This document shows, piece after piece, positions 56,599-64,000 of a DNA stretch of 64,000 bases. Position numbers and translations under genes: made by a program. Position 1 is the first letter of the stretch. Every line of letters begins with the position of its first letter. The notes under the pieces are model-generated. The model was not told the origin of the DNA and did no database searches. It saw nothing but the letters and a program-made list of their open reading frames with translations. Source of the stretch: Planctomonas psychrotolerans (lineage in GTDB: Bacteria; Actinomycetota; Actinomycetes; Actinomycetales; Microbacteriaceae); NCBI RefSeq assembly GCF_008642235.1, contig NZ_SJEV01000001.1:1816400-1880399 (forward strand), in the 5' to 3' direction.

Positions 56599-56674
56599 CC
56601 CGCGCTTCCCCGCTGGTCTAGGCTGGGGTGTTGGTGTTTGCGCCCCTGCGCGCGGCACACGAATTTGAGCCCTC

Positions 56675-56700
56675 CACCGGTCGCTATTCTTGCGGGCCGC
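56675..56700 (+). promoter_or_regulatory. Possible rplM-rpsI promoter
   Basis: TATTCT (56695-56700), the same -10 as the str promoter, is preceded by TTGAGC (56675-56680). The 14-bp spacer is short, so the -35 assignment is doubtful. Confidence 0.4.
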
Positions 56701-56784
56701 GTCGCATTCGAGCGAGCAGCCGCAGAATGGGCCACGGAGCGGGATTCACGAACAACTCATTTCGACAAGGAAAGTAGCTCCACT

Positions 56785-57231
56785 GTGACGCGCACGTACA
56801 CCCCCAAGGCCAGCGAGATCCAGCGCGAATGGGTCGTCATCGACGCCACCGACATCGTGCTCGGCCGCCTCGCCAGCCACGCCGCCGTACTCCTCCGCGG
56901 CAAGCACAAGGCCACCTTCGTCCCGCACCTCGACAGCGGCGACTTCGTGATCATCATCAACGCAGAGAAGGTCGCACTCACCGGCGCCAAGCTCGAGAAG
57001 AAGCTGGCCTACCGCCACTCCGGTTACCCGGGCGGCCTCACGGCCACCACGTACTCCGAGCTGCTGGAGAAGCACCCGACGCGCGCCGTCGAGAAGGCGA
57101 TCCGCGGCATGCTGCCCAAGAATTCCATTGGTCGTGCGCAGCTGACCAAGCTCAAGGTCTACGCAGGCCCCGAGCACCCGCATGCTGCTCAGCAGCCGAA
57201 GCCGTACACCCTCGACCAGGTCGCTCAGTAA
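56785..57231 (+). CDS. rplM: 50S ribosomal protein L13
   Basis: Early 23S binder, 148 aa. [60 protein letters not shown] and [39 protein letters not shown] are canonical. Start GTG 56785. Confidence 0.97.
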   Translation: MTRTYTPKASEIQREWVVIDATDIVLGRLASHAAVLLRGKHKATFVPHLDSGDFVIIINAEKVALTGAKLEKKLAYRHSGYPGGLTATTYSELLEKHPTRAVEKAIRGMLPKNSIGRAQLTKLKVYAGPEHPHAAQQPKPYTLDQVAQ

Positions 57232-57280
57232 CGCCCGCGGGCTGCTGACACCCAGACTCAACCAAAGGATTCACACCATC

Positions 57281-57766
57281 GTGGCGAAGATCGCAGACTC
57301 CATCGACGCGGCTCCGGAGAGCTTCTCGACCGAAACCCCCGCAGAGACGGCCCCGCGCACCCCGCGCGCCGTCCTCAACGTTCCCGGCGCGGCCGTGGGC
57401 CGTCGCAAGCAGGCCATCGCCCGCGTGCGCATCGTCCCCGGTTCGGGCAACATCGTGGTCAACGGCCGCGAGCTCGCCGACTACTTCCCCAACAAGCTGC
57501 ACCAGCAGCTCATCAACGACCCGTTCAAGGTGCTCGACCTGCTCGGCAGCTACGACGTGATCGCCCGCATCACCGGCGGTGGCCCCTCCGGCCAGGCCGG
57601 CGCACTGCGCCTCGGCATCTCGCGGTCGCTCAACCAGATCGACGAAGAGAACAACCGCGCCACGCTCAAGAAGTCCGGCTTCCTCAGCCGCGACGCTCGC
57701 GTCAAGGAGCGCAAGAAGGCCGGTCTCAAGAAGGCTCGTAAGGCGCCGCAGTTCTCTAAGCGCTGA
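57281..57766 (+). CDS. rpsI: 30S ribosomal protein S9 with N-terminal extension
   Basis: 161 aa; the core (about 125-130 aa) starts near [26 protein letters not shown] and ends [11 protein letters not shown], whose C-terminal KR reaches the P-site tRNA. The first ~35 residues are an Ala/Thr/Pro-rich extension. GTG 57281 follows AAAGGA. The stop codon lies in a 20-bp palindrome. Confidence 0.96.
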   Translation: MAKIADSIDAAPESFSTETPAETAPRTPRAVLNVPGAAVGRRKQAIARVRIVPGSGNIVVNGRELADYFPNKLHQQLINDPFKVLDLLGSYDVIARITGGGPSGQAGALRLGISRSLNQIDEENNRATLKKSGFLSRDARVKERKKAGLKKARKAPQFSKR

Positions 57767-57776
57767 TCAGCGCTTA
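57757..57776. terminator. 20-bp perfect palindrome over the rpsI stop codon
   Basis: TAAGCGCTGATCAGCGCTTA is fully self-complementary and contains the rpsI TGA. As RNA it could form a short hairpin ending 13 bases before the glmM ATG, or as DNA it could be a dimer-binding site. Confidence 0.5.
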
Positions 57777-57789
57777 GCGACTGGCGTTC

Positions 57790-59136
57790 ATGCCTCGTTT
57801 GTTCGGCACGGACGGCGTGCGCGGCCTGGCCAACAAAGACCTTACGGTCGAGTTGGCGCTCGGGCTCGCGCAGGCCGCCGCGCAGGTTTTGGGCTCCGGT
57901 GCCTTCGAGGCCGGTCGTCGCCCCACAGCGGTACTCGCGCGTGATCCGCGCGTGTCCGGCGAATTCATCGCCGCCGCGGTGGCGGCCGGTCTCGCAAGCT
58001 CCGGAGTCGACGTTCTCGACGCCGGGGTCATCCCCACCCCCGCCGCGGCCTTTCTGATCGCGGACATCGGCGCGGACTTCGGCGTGATGATCTCGGCGTC
58101 GCACAACGCGGCACCCGACAACGGCATCAAGTTCTTCGCGAGTGGCGGACGAAAGCTCGCCGATGAGCTCGAGGACCGCATCGAAGCGCTGCTGCACGGC
58201 CCGAAGCTCACCCCCCTCGGCGGCGACGTCGGACGCATCCGCCGATTCGCCGACGCCGAGGATCGCTACATCCTGCACCTGCTCGGTGCGCTGCCGCACC
58301 GTCTGGACGGCCTGTCGATCGTGCTGGACTGCGCCCACGGCGCGGCCGCCGGCATCTCGCCCGAGGTGTTCACCGACGCCGGGGCCACCGTCATCGTGAT
58401 CGGCAACGATCCCGACGGCATGAACATCAACGACGGGGTCGGCTCCACTCATCTCGAGTCGCTCGCGAAGGCCGTGCTCGAGCACGGTGCCGATCTCGGC
58501 ATCGCGCACGACGGCGATGCCGACCGATGCCTCGCGGTCGACCACGAGGGCTCGCTCGTGGACGGCGACCAGATCATGGCCGTGCTCGCGCTGTCTCTCG
58601 CCGAACGCGGCATGCTGCACGAGCGCACGCTCGTGGCCACGGTGATGAGCAACCTCGGGCTTCGTCTCGCGATGGAAGCTCACGACATCCGGGTGCTTCA
58701 GGCCAAGGTCGGCGACCGTTACGTGCTCGAAGCCATGAACGAGGGCGGCTACACGCTCGGTGGCGAGCAGTCCGGCCACCTGATCATGGCCGACCACGCC
58801 ACCACCGGCGACGGCATCCTCACCGGCCTCCAGCTCGTGGCCGAGATGGCCCGCACGGGCAAGACGCTCAAGGAACTCGTCGGGGTGATGACCGTGTTCC
58901 CGCAGATCATGGTCAACGTGCGCGGGGTCGACCGGCACCGCGTCGGCGGCGACGAGGTCGTGGCGGACGCCGTTCGCGCGCTCGAGGAGGAGCTCGGCGA
59001 GTCCGGCCGTATCCTGCTGCGCGCGTCGGGCACCGAACCCATGGTGCGCGTGATGGTGGAGGCCGCCGATCAGCCGACGGCGGACCGGATGGCGCACGAG
59101 CTCGCCGACGTGGTCAAGCGCCGCCTGGCCGTCTAG
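57790..59136 (+). CDS. glmM: Phosphoglucosamine mutase
   Basis: Converts glucosamine-6-phosphate to glucosamine-1-phosphate for peptidoglycan, 448 aa. [13 protein letters not shown] opens it; the phosphoserine loop is [17 protein letters not shown]; the metal loop is [13 protein letters not shown]; the sugar loop is GGEQSGHLI; and [14 protein letters not shown] closes it. It follows rpsI, as in many actinobacteria. Confidence 0.96.
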   Translation: MPRLFGTDGVRGLANKDLTVELALGLAQAAAQVLGSGAFEAGRRPTAVLARDPRVSGEFIAAAVAAGLASSGVDVLDAGVIPTPAAAFLIADIGADFGVMISASHNAAPDNGIKFFASGGRKLADELEDRIEALLHGPKLTPLGGDVGRIRRFADAEDRYILHLLGALPHRLDGLSIVLDCAHGAAAGISPEVFTDAGATVIVIGNDPDGMNINDGVGSTHLESLAKAVLEHGADLGIAHDGDADRCLAVDHEGSLVDGDQIMAVLALSLAERGMLHERTLVATVMSNLGLRLAMEAHDIRVLQAKVGDRYVLEAMNEGGYTLGGEQSGHLIMADHATTGDGILTGLQLVAEMARTGKTLKELVGVMTVFPQIMVNVRGVDRHRVGGDEVVADAVRALEEELGESGRILLRASGTEPMVRVMVEAADQPTADRMAHELADVVKRRLAV

Positions 59137-59156
59137 GGCCCGACGCACGCCGGTCG

Positions 59157-59951
59157 CTACCGCTTGAGCAGTCGCGAGACTCTCGGCAGCACATCGCGGC
59201 TGGGACCGGAGAGCCCGCACTCCATGGCGAGCCAGCCGTCGTAACCGATGTCCTCGAGAGCGGTCAGCGTCTCGTCCCAGTCGTAGTGCCCGGCGCCCGG
59301 CTCCAGCCGATTGCTGTCCCCGAGCTGCACGTGCTGGATGCGGGACCCCGATCGGCGGATCGCCGCCCCGATGTCCGACTCCTCGATCGACATGTGCCAG
59401 GTGTCGGCGATCACCGCGACGCCGGGCGAGGCGAGTTCGTCGACGTACCAGGACGCGTCCACGAGCGTGTTGACGACGAAGTCCTCGAACCTGTTCAGCG
59501 GCTCGAGGTACACGACCACCCCCTCAGATTCCGCATGCGCAGCCACCTCCCGGAGTGCCTCCAGTAGCAGAAGCCTCGAGTCCGCCACGCTGCGGGGTGG
59601 GACGAACGGCGGCAGCCGGGTCGAGAACAGGCCGAACGCGTGAGGCGTCACGAACCCGTTTCCCCCGGCCGCGGTGAGCGCCGTGAGCATCGCCGTCAAC
59701 TCGTCGATAGCCCCCCGGCGTTTCTGCGGATCGAAGTCGCCGAGAAAGTGATCGACGTGAGCGACCGCGGTCGGCATGACCACCCCGGCCTCCCGAGCGG
59801 CGCGGAACTCGTCCGCACGGCCGACGAAGACTCCGTTCCCCCTGCCCGAGAGCTCGATGCCATCGAACCCGACCGACAAGGCGAACTCGTACTTCTCCAC
59901 GAGGGTGTCGCCCTCGCAAGTGGACTCCTGTGCGGCGAGCCGGAAAGTCAT
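59157..59951 (-). CDS. Sugar phosphate isomerase/epimerase (xylose isomerase-like TIM barrel)
   Basis: 264 aa, AP-endonuclease-2/IolE-like fold. GFDGIELSGRGNG, VVYLEPLNRFEDFVVNTLVDASWYVDELASPGVAVIADTWHMSIEE and IQHVQLGDSNRLEPGAGHYDWDETLTALEDIGYDGWLAMECG contain the Glu, Asp and His residues that usually bind metal. It is the last gene of the sugar cluster, its start overlapping the MDR stop by three to four bases, and it converges on glmM with 20 bp between. Substrate unknown; probably a ketosugar made by the dehydrogenase. Confidence 0.82.
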   Translation of the reverse strand: MTFRLAAQESTCEGDTLVEKYEFALSVGFDGIELSGRGNGVFVGRADEFRAAREAGVVMPTAVAHVDHFLGDFDPQKRRGAIDELTAMLTALTAAGGNGFVTPHAFGLFSTRLPPFVPPRSVADSRLLLLEALREVAAHAESEGVVVYLEPLNRFEDFVVNTLVDASWYVDELASPGVAVIADTWHMSIEESDIGAAIRRSGSRIQHVQLGDSNRLEPGAGHYDWDETLTALEDIGYDGWLAMECGLSGPSRDVLPRVSRLLKR

Positions 59952-60997
59952 CAGCGAGCCGTCCGAGCGTCGAGGACGACCTGGAGCACGTTCTGCGGGG
60001 TGCTGTCGAGAAGCTCGAACGCCTCACGGCCCGACTCGAGCGGCATCTCGTGCGTGATGAGATCGGTCACCCGAAGTCGCCCGTCGACGGCGAGGCCGAC
60101 AGCGGTGGTCTGCAGCCTGTGCTCATCCCATCGGTGTCGAAGCACCGGAGCCACCCCGGATATCTGGCTCGCGATGACGGCGACCCGGTTGTGGTGGAAC
60201 TCCTCGCCGAGCCGCAGGCCGGCCCCCTCACCCTGCATGAAGCCGGCGACGCAGACGCGCGAACTGTAGGCCACGGAGCGGATCGCCTCGTGCAGGGCGT
60301 GATAGTTGCCGGTGACTTCGAGGCAGACATCGGCGCCACGACCGTCGGTGAGGCTGCGGATACGTTCAGCCACGCCCCCCTCGGTCGCGTCGACCACCAC
60401 GTCTGCGCCGAGCCGGGTGGCCAGCTCGCGACGGGACGCGACACCGTCGACGCCGATCACCCGGGCCCCATTGAGCCGGGCGAGCTGAGCGACGAGCTGC
60501 CCGGGAACCCCGAGTCCGAACACCGCCACGGTCTCGCCCACGTGGATGTCGGCGTCGAGCACCACATTCAGTGCGATCGCACCGATCTGGGAGAAGACGC
60601 CGATGCGCGGGTCGACGCCCGGGGGGAGGATCCGTCTCGCGGCTCGCTCCGCTTTCTGCACGGTCTCCGTGCGATGACCCCACGTGCCCCAGATCACATC
60701 ACCCACCGACACCGACGTCACGTCGGAGCCGATCTCGCACACCTCGCCCACCTCCTCGTAGCCCCAGCCGTTGACCGGGTACTCGAAGCTGGTCGATCCG
60801 TCGACGAAGAGTCGTCGGCCCTCATCCCACTTCTTGTTGAGGTAGGGATTGCTGCCCCGGTAGGCCGTCAGCTCCGTGCCCGCGGAGATGCCCGAGTACA
60901 GGGTCGCGATGCGCACCTCATCGGCACCGAGGCTCTGCGACTCCTCGTCGACGACCTCGGCCACGCGGGGGGAGATGAAGCTCACCATTCTTGCCAT
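59951..60997 (-). CDS. MDR-family dehydrogenase lacking the zinc ligands
   Basis: 348 aa medium-chain dehydrogenase/reductase. The nucleotide motif GLGVPGQLVAQLARLNGARVIGVDG is intact. The catalytic zinc ligands are not: the usual C-G-I-C-G-T-D is SGISAGTE (from S35), GHE is GYE (Y80), and the four-cysteine structural lobe is absent. The enzyme should therefore be zinc-independent and may oxidise a sugar or inositol-like alcohol by another mechanism. It lies between the ABC permeases and the isomerase in one - strand operon. Confidence 0.8.
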   Translation of the reverse strand: MARMVSFISPRVAEVVDEESQSLGADEVRIATLYSGISAGTELTAYRGSNPYLNKKWDEGRRLFVDGSTSFEYPVNGWGYEEVGEVCEIGSDVTSVSVGDVIWGTWGHRTETVQKAERAARRILPPGVDPRIGVFSQIGAIALNVVLDADIHVGETVAVFGLGVPGQLVAQLARLNGARVIGVDGVASRRELATRLGADVVVDATEGGVAERIRSLTDGRGADVCLEVTGNYHALHEAIRSVAYSSRVCVAGFMQGEGAGLRLGEEFHHNRVAVIASQISGVAPVLRHRWDEHRLQTTAVGLAVDGRLRVTDLITHEMPLESGREAFELLDSTPQNVLQVVLDARTAR

Positions 60998-61082
60998 GTT
61001 CGTTCCTCTTTCGATGGGGAGTGGGTCCGTTCGGGGTGGGGCGAGGTGGTGCGGCGCCGCTCGGAGCGCGGCGGCGAAAGGG

Positions 61083-62006
61083 TCAGCCTTTGACCGCTCC
61101 GGAGATGAAGCCCTGGGTCACCTGGCGCTGAAGCACGATGAACAGCACGATGACCGGCAGGATCGTGATGAGGGTGCCGGCGGCGAGCGGACCCACGTCG
61201 TTGGAACGCCCGCCGGTGAACATGTACAGCCCCGTCGTGAGCGGCCGGTACTCGCCGCCCGGCAGGTAGAGCAACGGCACCAGGAAGTTGTTCCAGTTGG
61301 CGAGGAACGTGAACACCGTGAGAGCGCCGATCCCCGAGCCGACGAGCGGCAGCATGATCCGGGTGAAGATCTGCCACTCCGAGCAGCCGTCGACCCGGGC
61401 GGACTGCTCGAGTTCCGCCGGGAGTTCGGCGAAGAACGCCCGCATGAAGAATGTGCCGAACGAGATGCCGGTCGACGTGAGCACGAGAACCGCCCCGGGG
61501 AGCGTGTCCAGTAGCCCGAGCGATCGCAGCTGGAAGTACAGCGGAATCATGAACGTGAAGAACGGCACGAGCAGGCCGAGCACCACCAGGTAGAACAGCG
61601 CGGTGCGCCCGCGGAAGGGGAGCCGTGCGAAGGTGTACCCCGCCATAGTCGACATCACGATCACGAGCGCCGTACTGGGCACGCTCAGCAGAATGCTGTT
61701 CACCAGGTAGTCGCTGAACCGCCCCACGGTCCAGGCGTCCACGATGTTGCGGAACGAGAACGACGTGAACAGTCCGAACGGGTCGACCCGCACGTCCTCG
61801 GGCGTCTTGAGCGTGGTGGAGACGACCATCATGACGGGGGTGATGGTCAGAACGGCGAGCGCGATCAGTACGACGTGACGGAGCACCTGTCCGGCCACCT
61901 TCTTGCCGTGTCCGCCGGCGGAAGAGGGCGCCCGGCTGCCGGCGTCCGGGTCGGACAGCGCGCGTCGCGCAGCCGGGTCGGTCATGGCGAGGGTCGTTTC
62001 GGCCAT
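61083..62006 (-). CDS. Carbohydrate ABC transporter permease (MalG type)
   Basis: 307 aa with about six membrane helices. The EAA loop is ELEQSARVDGCSEWQIFTRIMLPLVGSG, and the C-terminus QRQVTQGFISGAVKG is typical of MalG/AraQ proteins. The N-terminal ~35 residues are a hydrophilic extension. Its start overlaps the MalF-type gene (TGATG). The 85 bp after it hold only the ribosome site GAAAGAGGAA of the dehydrogenase gene. Confidence 0.93.
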   Translation of the reverse strand: MAETTLAMTDPAARRALSDPDAGSRAPSSAGGHGKKVAGQVLRHVVLIALAVLTITPVMMVVSTTLKTPEDVRVDPFGLFTSFSFRNIVDAWTVGRFSDYLVNSILLSVPSTALVIVMSTMAGYTFARLPFRGRTALFYLVVLGLLVPFFTFMIPLYFQLRSLGLLDTLPGAVLVLTSTGISFGTFFMRAFFAELPAELEQSARVDGCSEWQIFTRIMLPLVGSGIGALTVFTFLANWNNFLVPLLYLPGGEYRPLTTGLYMFTGGRSNDVGPLAAGTLITILPVIVLFIVLQRQVTQGFISGAVKG

Positions 62007-62929
62007 CAGGCACCCGTTCCCTGGAGGGACAGCTTGCGCTGCAGTCGGTTGAGGAGCACGGCGACTGGCACCGACAGCACGGTGATGAGCAGAGCGAGAG
62101 TGGTGCCGTACCCGATGTCGCTCAGCTGGAACGCGTTGCTGTAGGCATAGGTGCCGAGAACCTCGGTGGCATCGGCCGGCCCGCCGCCGGTCATGATGAA
62201 GATGATGTCGAACACGCTGAAGCCGCCGACGAGGGTGAGCGTGAGCACCATGAGGAAGACCGGCATGATCTGGGGGAGGACGATGAACCAGAGGCGCTGC
62301 AGCGAGTTGGCCCCGTCGATGCGAGCGGCTTCCACCAGTTCGATGTCCACGTTGCGAAGCGCCGACAGGAAGATGACGATCGCGAAGCCGGTGCCCGCCC
62401 AGATCGCGGTCACGAGCACGGCGTAGATCGCGACATCGGGTTCACCGAGCCAGCCCCGGGCGAGATCGCCGAGGCCCATCGCCCGCAGCAGTTGATTGAG
62501 CAGGCCGTTGACCGGGTCGTAGATCCATCCCCACACGATGCCGATGGCCACCCCGGGGAGAACGTAGGGCAGGAAGAACAGCACCCGGTAGACCACGCTA
62601 GCCCGCTGGACGGACCACAGCAGCATCGCCACCAGCAACCCGATCACCATCGGCGAGATGGTGCCCACGATGATCCAGGTGATGTTGTTGCCGAGCGCGT
62701 GCGCCATCTTCGGGTCGGTGAACAAGCGCTCGAAGTTCGCGAGGCCCACGAAGTCCGGGTTGGGGTTGATGCCGTTGAAGTCGACGACCGAGTAGTAGAG
62801 GGCGTTCACCAACGGAATGAGGAAGAACGCCACCACCATGATCATGACCGGCAGGACCAGGGCGACGCCCAGGCGGGCCTGCGCCCGTCTGGTCACCGCC
62901 GGGGCAGGGCTGCGGTTCGCGATGCTCAT
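62006..62929 (-). CDS. Carbohydrate ABC transporter permease (MalF/UgpA type)
   Basis: 307 aa with about six helices. VLPVMIMVVAFFLIPLVNALYYSVVDFNG opens the transmembrane part and the EAA loop reads IELVEAARIDGANSLQRLWFIVLPQIMPV. It follows the binding-protein gene by 32 bp. No ATPase gene is in view; such importers often use a shared MsiK-type ATPase encoded elsewhere. Confidence 0.93.
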   Translation of the reverse strand: MSIANRSPAPAVTRRAQARLGVALVLPVMIMVVAFFLIPLVNALYYSVVDFNGINPNPDFVGLANFERLFTDPKMAHALGNNITWIIVGTISPMVIGLLVAMLLWSVQRASVVYRVLFFLPYVLPGVAIGIVWGWIYDPVNGLLNQLLRAMGLGDLARGWLGEPDVAIYAVLVTAIWAGTGFAIVIFLSALRNVDIELVEAARIDGANSLQRLWFIVLPQIMPVFLMVLTLTLVGGFSVFDIIFIMTGGGPADATEVLGTYAYSNAFQLSDIGYGTTLALLITVLSVPVAVLLNRLQRKLSLQGTGA

Positions 62930-62961
62930 CGCTACGCTTCGGGTCCGCGTTCCGCGGCCGA

Positions 62962-64000
62962 TCAGTAGTTCTCTTGCAGGGTCACCGCAACCTCTTCGGG
63001 CGTCGCCTGCCCGGTGAGAATGCCCTGGATGCCGTTGCCCATCGCCTCGTTGAACGTGTTCGACATGAGCACGTCGATGTTGTATCCGAAGTCCCCCGAG
63101 CCGTCGGCGATCTTCGCCGCGTCATCCAGGATCTGCGAGAACAGCGGCGTGGCCTCGATGCCCTCCGTGTCGATGGGGAAGGCGGGGATGCTCTGCGTGT
63201 TCTCCACACTCCAGCGTCCGTGCTCTTGGGTGAGGAGGTAGTCGATGAACTCGACCGCCGCATCCGTCTTGGTGGTCGTGGCATTCACGAACAGGCCGGA
63301 GCCAAGACCTCCGCTGAAGATGCCCGGGCCGTCGGATGCGGGGAAGGGCATGTAACCGACCTCGAACTCCACGTTCCGCTCGATATCCTGGGCGAGCCAG
63401 CTGCCGGTCGGGTTGATCGCCGCCTGGCCGGAGTAGAACAGGGCGTTCGCGTTGTCGTAGGTCACGGCGGCGGGCGACGGCGTGAAGTAGCCGGCCTCGT
63501 TGAAGTCGGCGAGCAGGGTGAGCGCGGACACGACCTCGGGGGAGTCCCACCTCGTGTCGCCCGCGATGAGAGCCTCCATGGCGTCGGACCCGACCTCGCT
63601 CGACAACACCATGCTGAGCAGGTGCCCGCCCTGCCAGCCTTCCTGGTCGCTGACCGCGAACGGGATGACGCCGGAGTCGGCGATGGTCTGGGCCGCGGCG
63701 GTCAGGTCCGCCACCGACTGCGGCTGGGCGATACCGAGCTCGTCGAACATCGTGGCGTTGTAGAAGAGTCCGACCGTCTCGATGTCGTTGGGGATGCCCA
63801 CGATCTCGCCGCCGAACGTGACCCGCTCCTGCGCGAAGTCGTAGATCGGCCACTCCCGCTCCGAGAAGTGCTCGGTGAGCGGGTAGAGCAGGCCGGCCTC
63901 GGCGAGCGCACCGGCGAAGCCGGGGCCGGTGTCGTACCCGAAGATGTCCGGCCCGTCTCCCGACCGCAGCTGCGTCTGCAGCACGGTGCGCACGTTCTCC
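62962..64000 (-). CDS. Sugar-binding protein of ABC transporter (SBP family 1), 5' part beyond window
   Basis: C-terminal ~345 residues of a family-1 binding protein; the frame is open to the window end, so signal peptide and start are missing. GDGPDIFGYDTGPGFAGALAEAGLLYPLTEHF, IVGIPNDIETVGLFYNATMFDELGI, GQAAINPTGSWLAQDIE and GIQGILTGQATPEEVAVTLQENY are family hallmarks. It is the first visible gene of the - strand sugar operon. The ligand cannot be deduced. Confidence 0.92.
   Translation of the reverse strand, partial: ENVRTVLQTQLRSGDGPDIFGYDTGPGFAGALAEAGLLYPLTEHFSEREWPIYDFAQERVTFGGEIVGIPNDIETVGLFYNATMFDELGIAQPQSVADLTAAAQTIADSGVIPFAVSDQEGWQGGHLLSMVLSSEVGSDAMEALIAGDTRWDSPEVVSALTLLADFNEAGYFTPSPAAVTYDNANALFYSGQAAINPTGSWLAQDIERNVEFEVGYMPFPASDGPGIFSGGLGSGLFVNATTTKTDAAVEFIDYLLTQEHGRWSVENTQSIPAFPIDTEGIEATPLFSQILDDAAKIADGSGDFGYNIDVLMSNTFNEAMGNGIQGILTGQATPEEVAVTLQENY

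Overview
The window is a 64 kb stretch of high-GC actinobacterial chromosome. GC-rich third codon positions, frequent GTG starts, the IF-1/L36/S13/S11/RpoA/L17 order, and many copies of a GGTCCCTGAG...TCGAAGGGAC intergenic repeat suggest the family Microbacteriaceae. That placement is inference; no 16S gene is present. Most of the window is core genome. No transposase, phage gene, CRISPR array, rRNA or tRNA gene was seen.

Region 1 (1-11.6 kb) is a type IV pilus locus on the + strand: pilB (cut by the window start), pilT, pilC, the major pilin, three prepilin-like proteins (the third with a long beta-repeat ectodomain), prepilin peptidase, pilM, pilN, pilO and a small membrane protein. There is no outer-membrane secretin, as expected in a monoderm. 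Region 2 (11.6-16 kb) holds a hypothetical gene, a three-gene polar amino-acid ABC transporter, a 91-bp tandem repeat and a membrane protein with a disordered N-terminus.

Region 3 (16-21 kb) is the str operon (rpsL, rpsG, fusA, tuf) with a clear promoter and terminator. It is followed by a small antitoxin-like gene, a type IB topoisomerase, and a frameshifted AbiEi-like gene enclosed by 25-bp inverted repeats. Region 4 (23.6-36.5 kb) is the S10-spc cluster from rpsJ to secY-adk-map. S14 is absent from its usual place, and several ribosomal proteins carry low-complexity tails.

Region 5 (36.7-44.2 kb) is a mannitol PTS locus: a divergent PRD regulator, a stand-alone EIIB, its own enzyme I, EIICB, EIIA and mannitol-1-phosphate dehydrogenase. 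Region 6 (44.2-47.7 kb) is infA-rpmJ-rpsM-rpsK-rpoA-rplQ. Region 7 (47.75-51.8 kb) is a thiamine salvage locus: a TPP riboswitch drives thiM-thiE-thiD/tenA. A second TPP riboswitch on the - strand drives a convergent short-chain dehydrogenase whose 3' end overlaps the tenA end.

Region 8 (52-55.6 kb) has a double-GNAT acetyltransferase, then a DUF222/HNH endonuclease gene inside mirror-image repeat blocks: 34-bp periodic arrays plus two inverted, near-identical 80-bp hairpin elements. Region 9 (55.6-59.1 kb) is truA, rplM, rpsI, glmM. Region 10 (59.1-64 kb, - strand) is a sugar ABC transporter (binding protein cut by the window end, two permeases) with a zinc-site-less MDR dehydrogenase and a TIM-barrel isomerase.

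No wholly new multi-gene system is evident. The best leads are the mirrored HNH repeat module, the TPP-riboswitch-controlled SDR, the inverted-repeat-bounded AbiEi-like gene, the beta-repeat prepilin-like protein, and two promoter signatures (a TANNNT-N6-ATG leaderless set, and a GTCTAG start-site motif shared by the str and S10 promoters).
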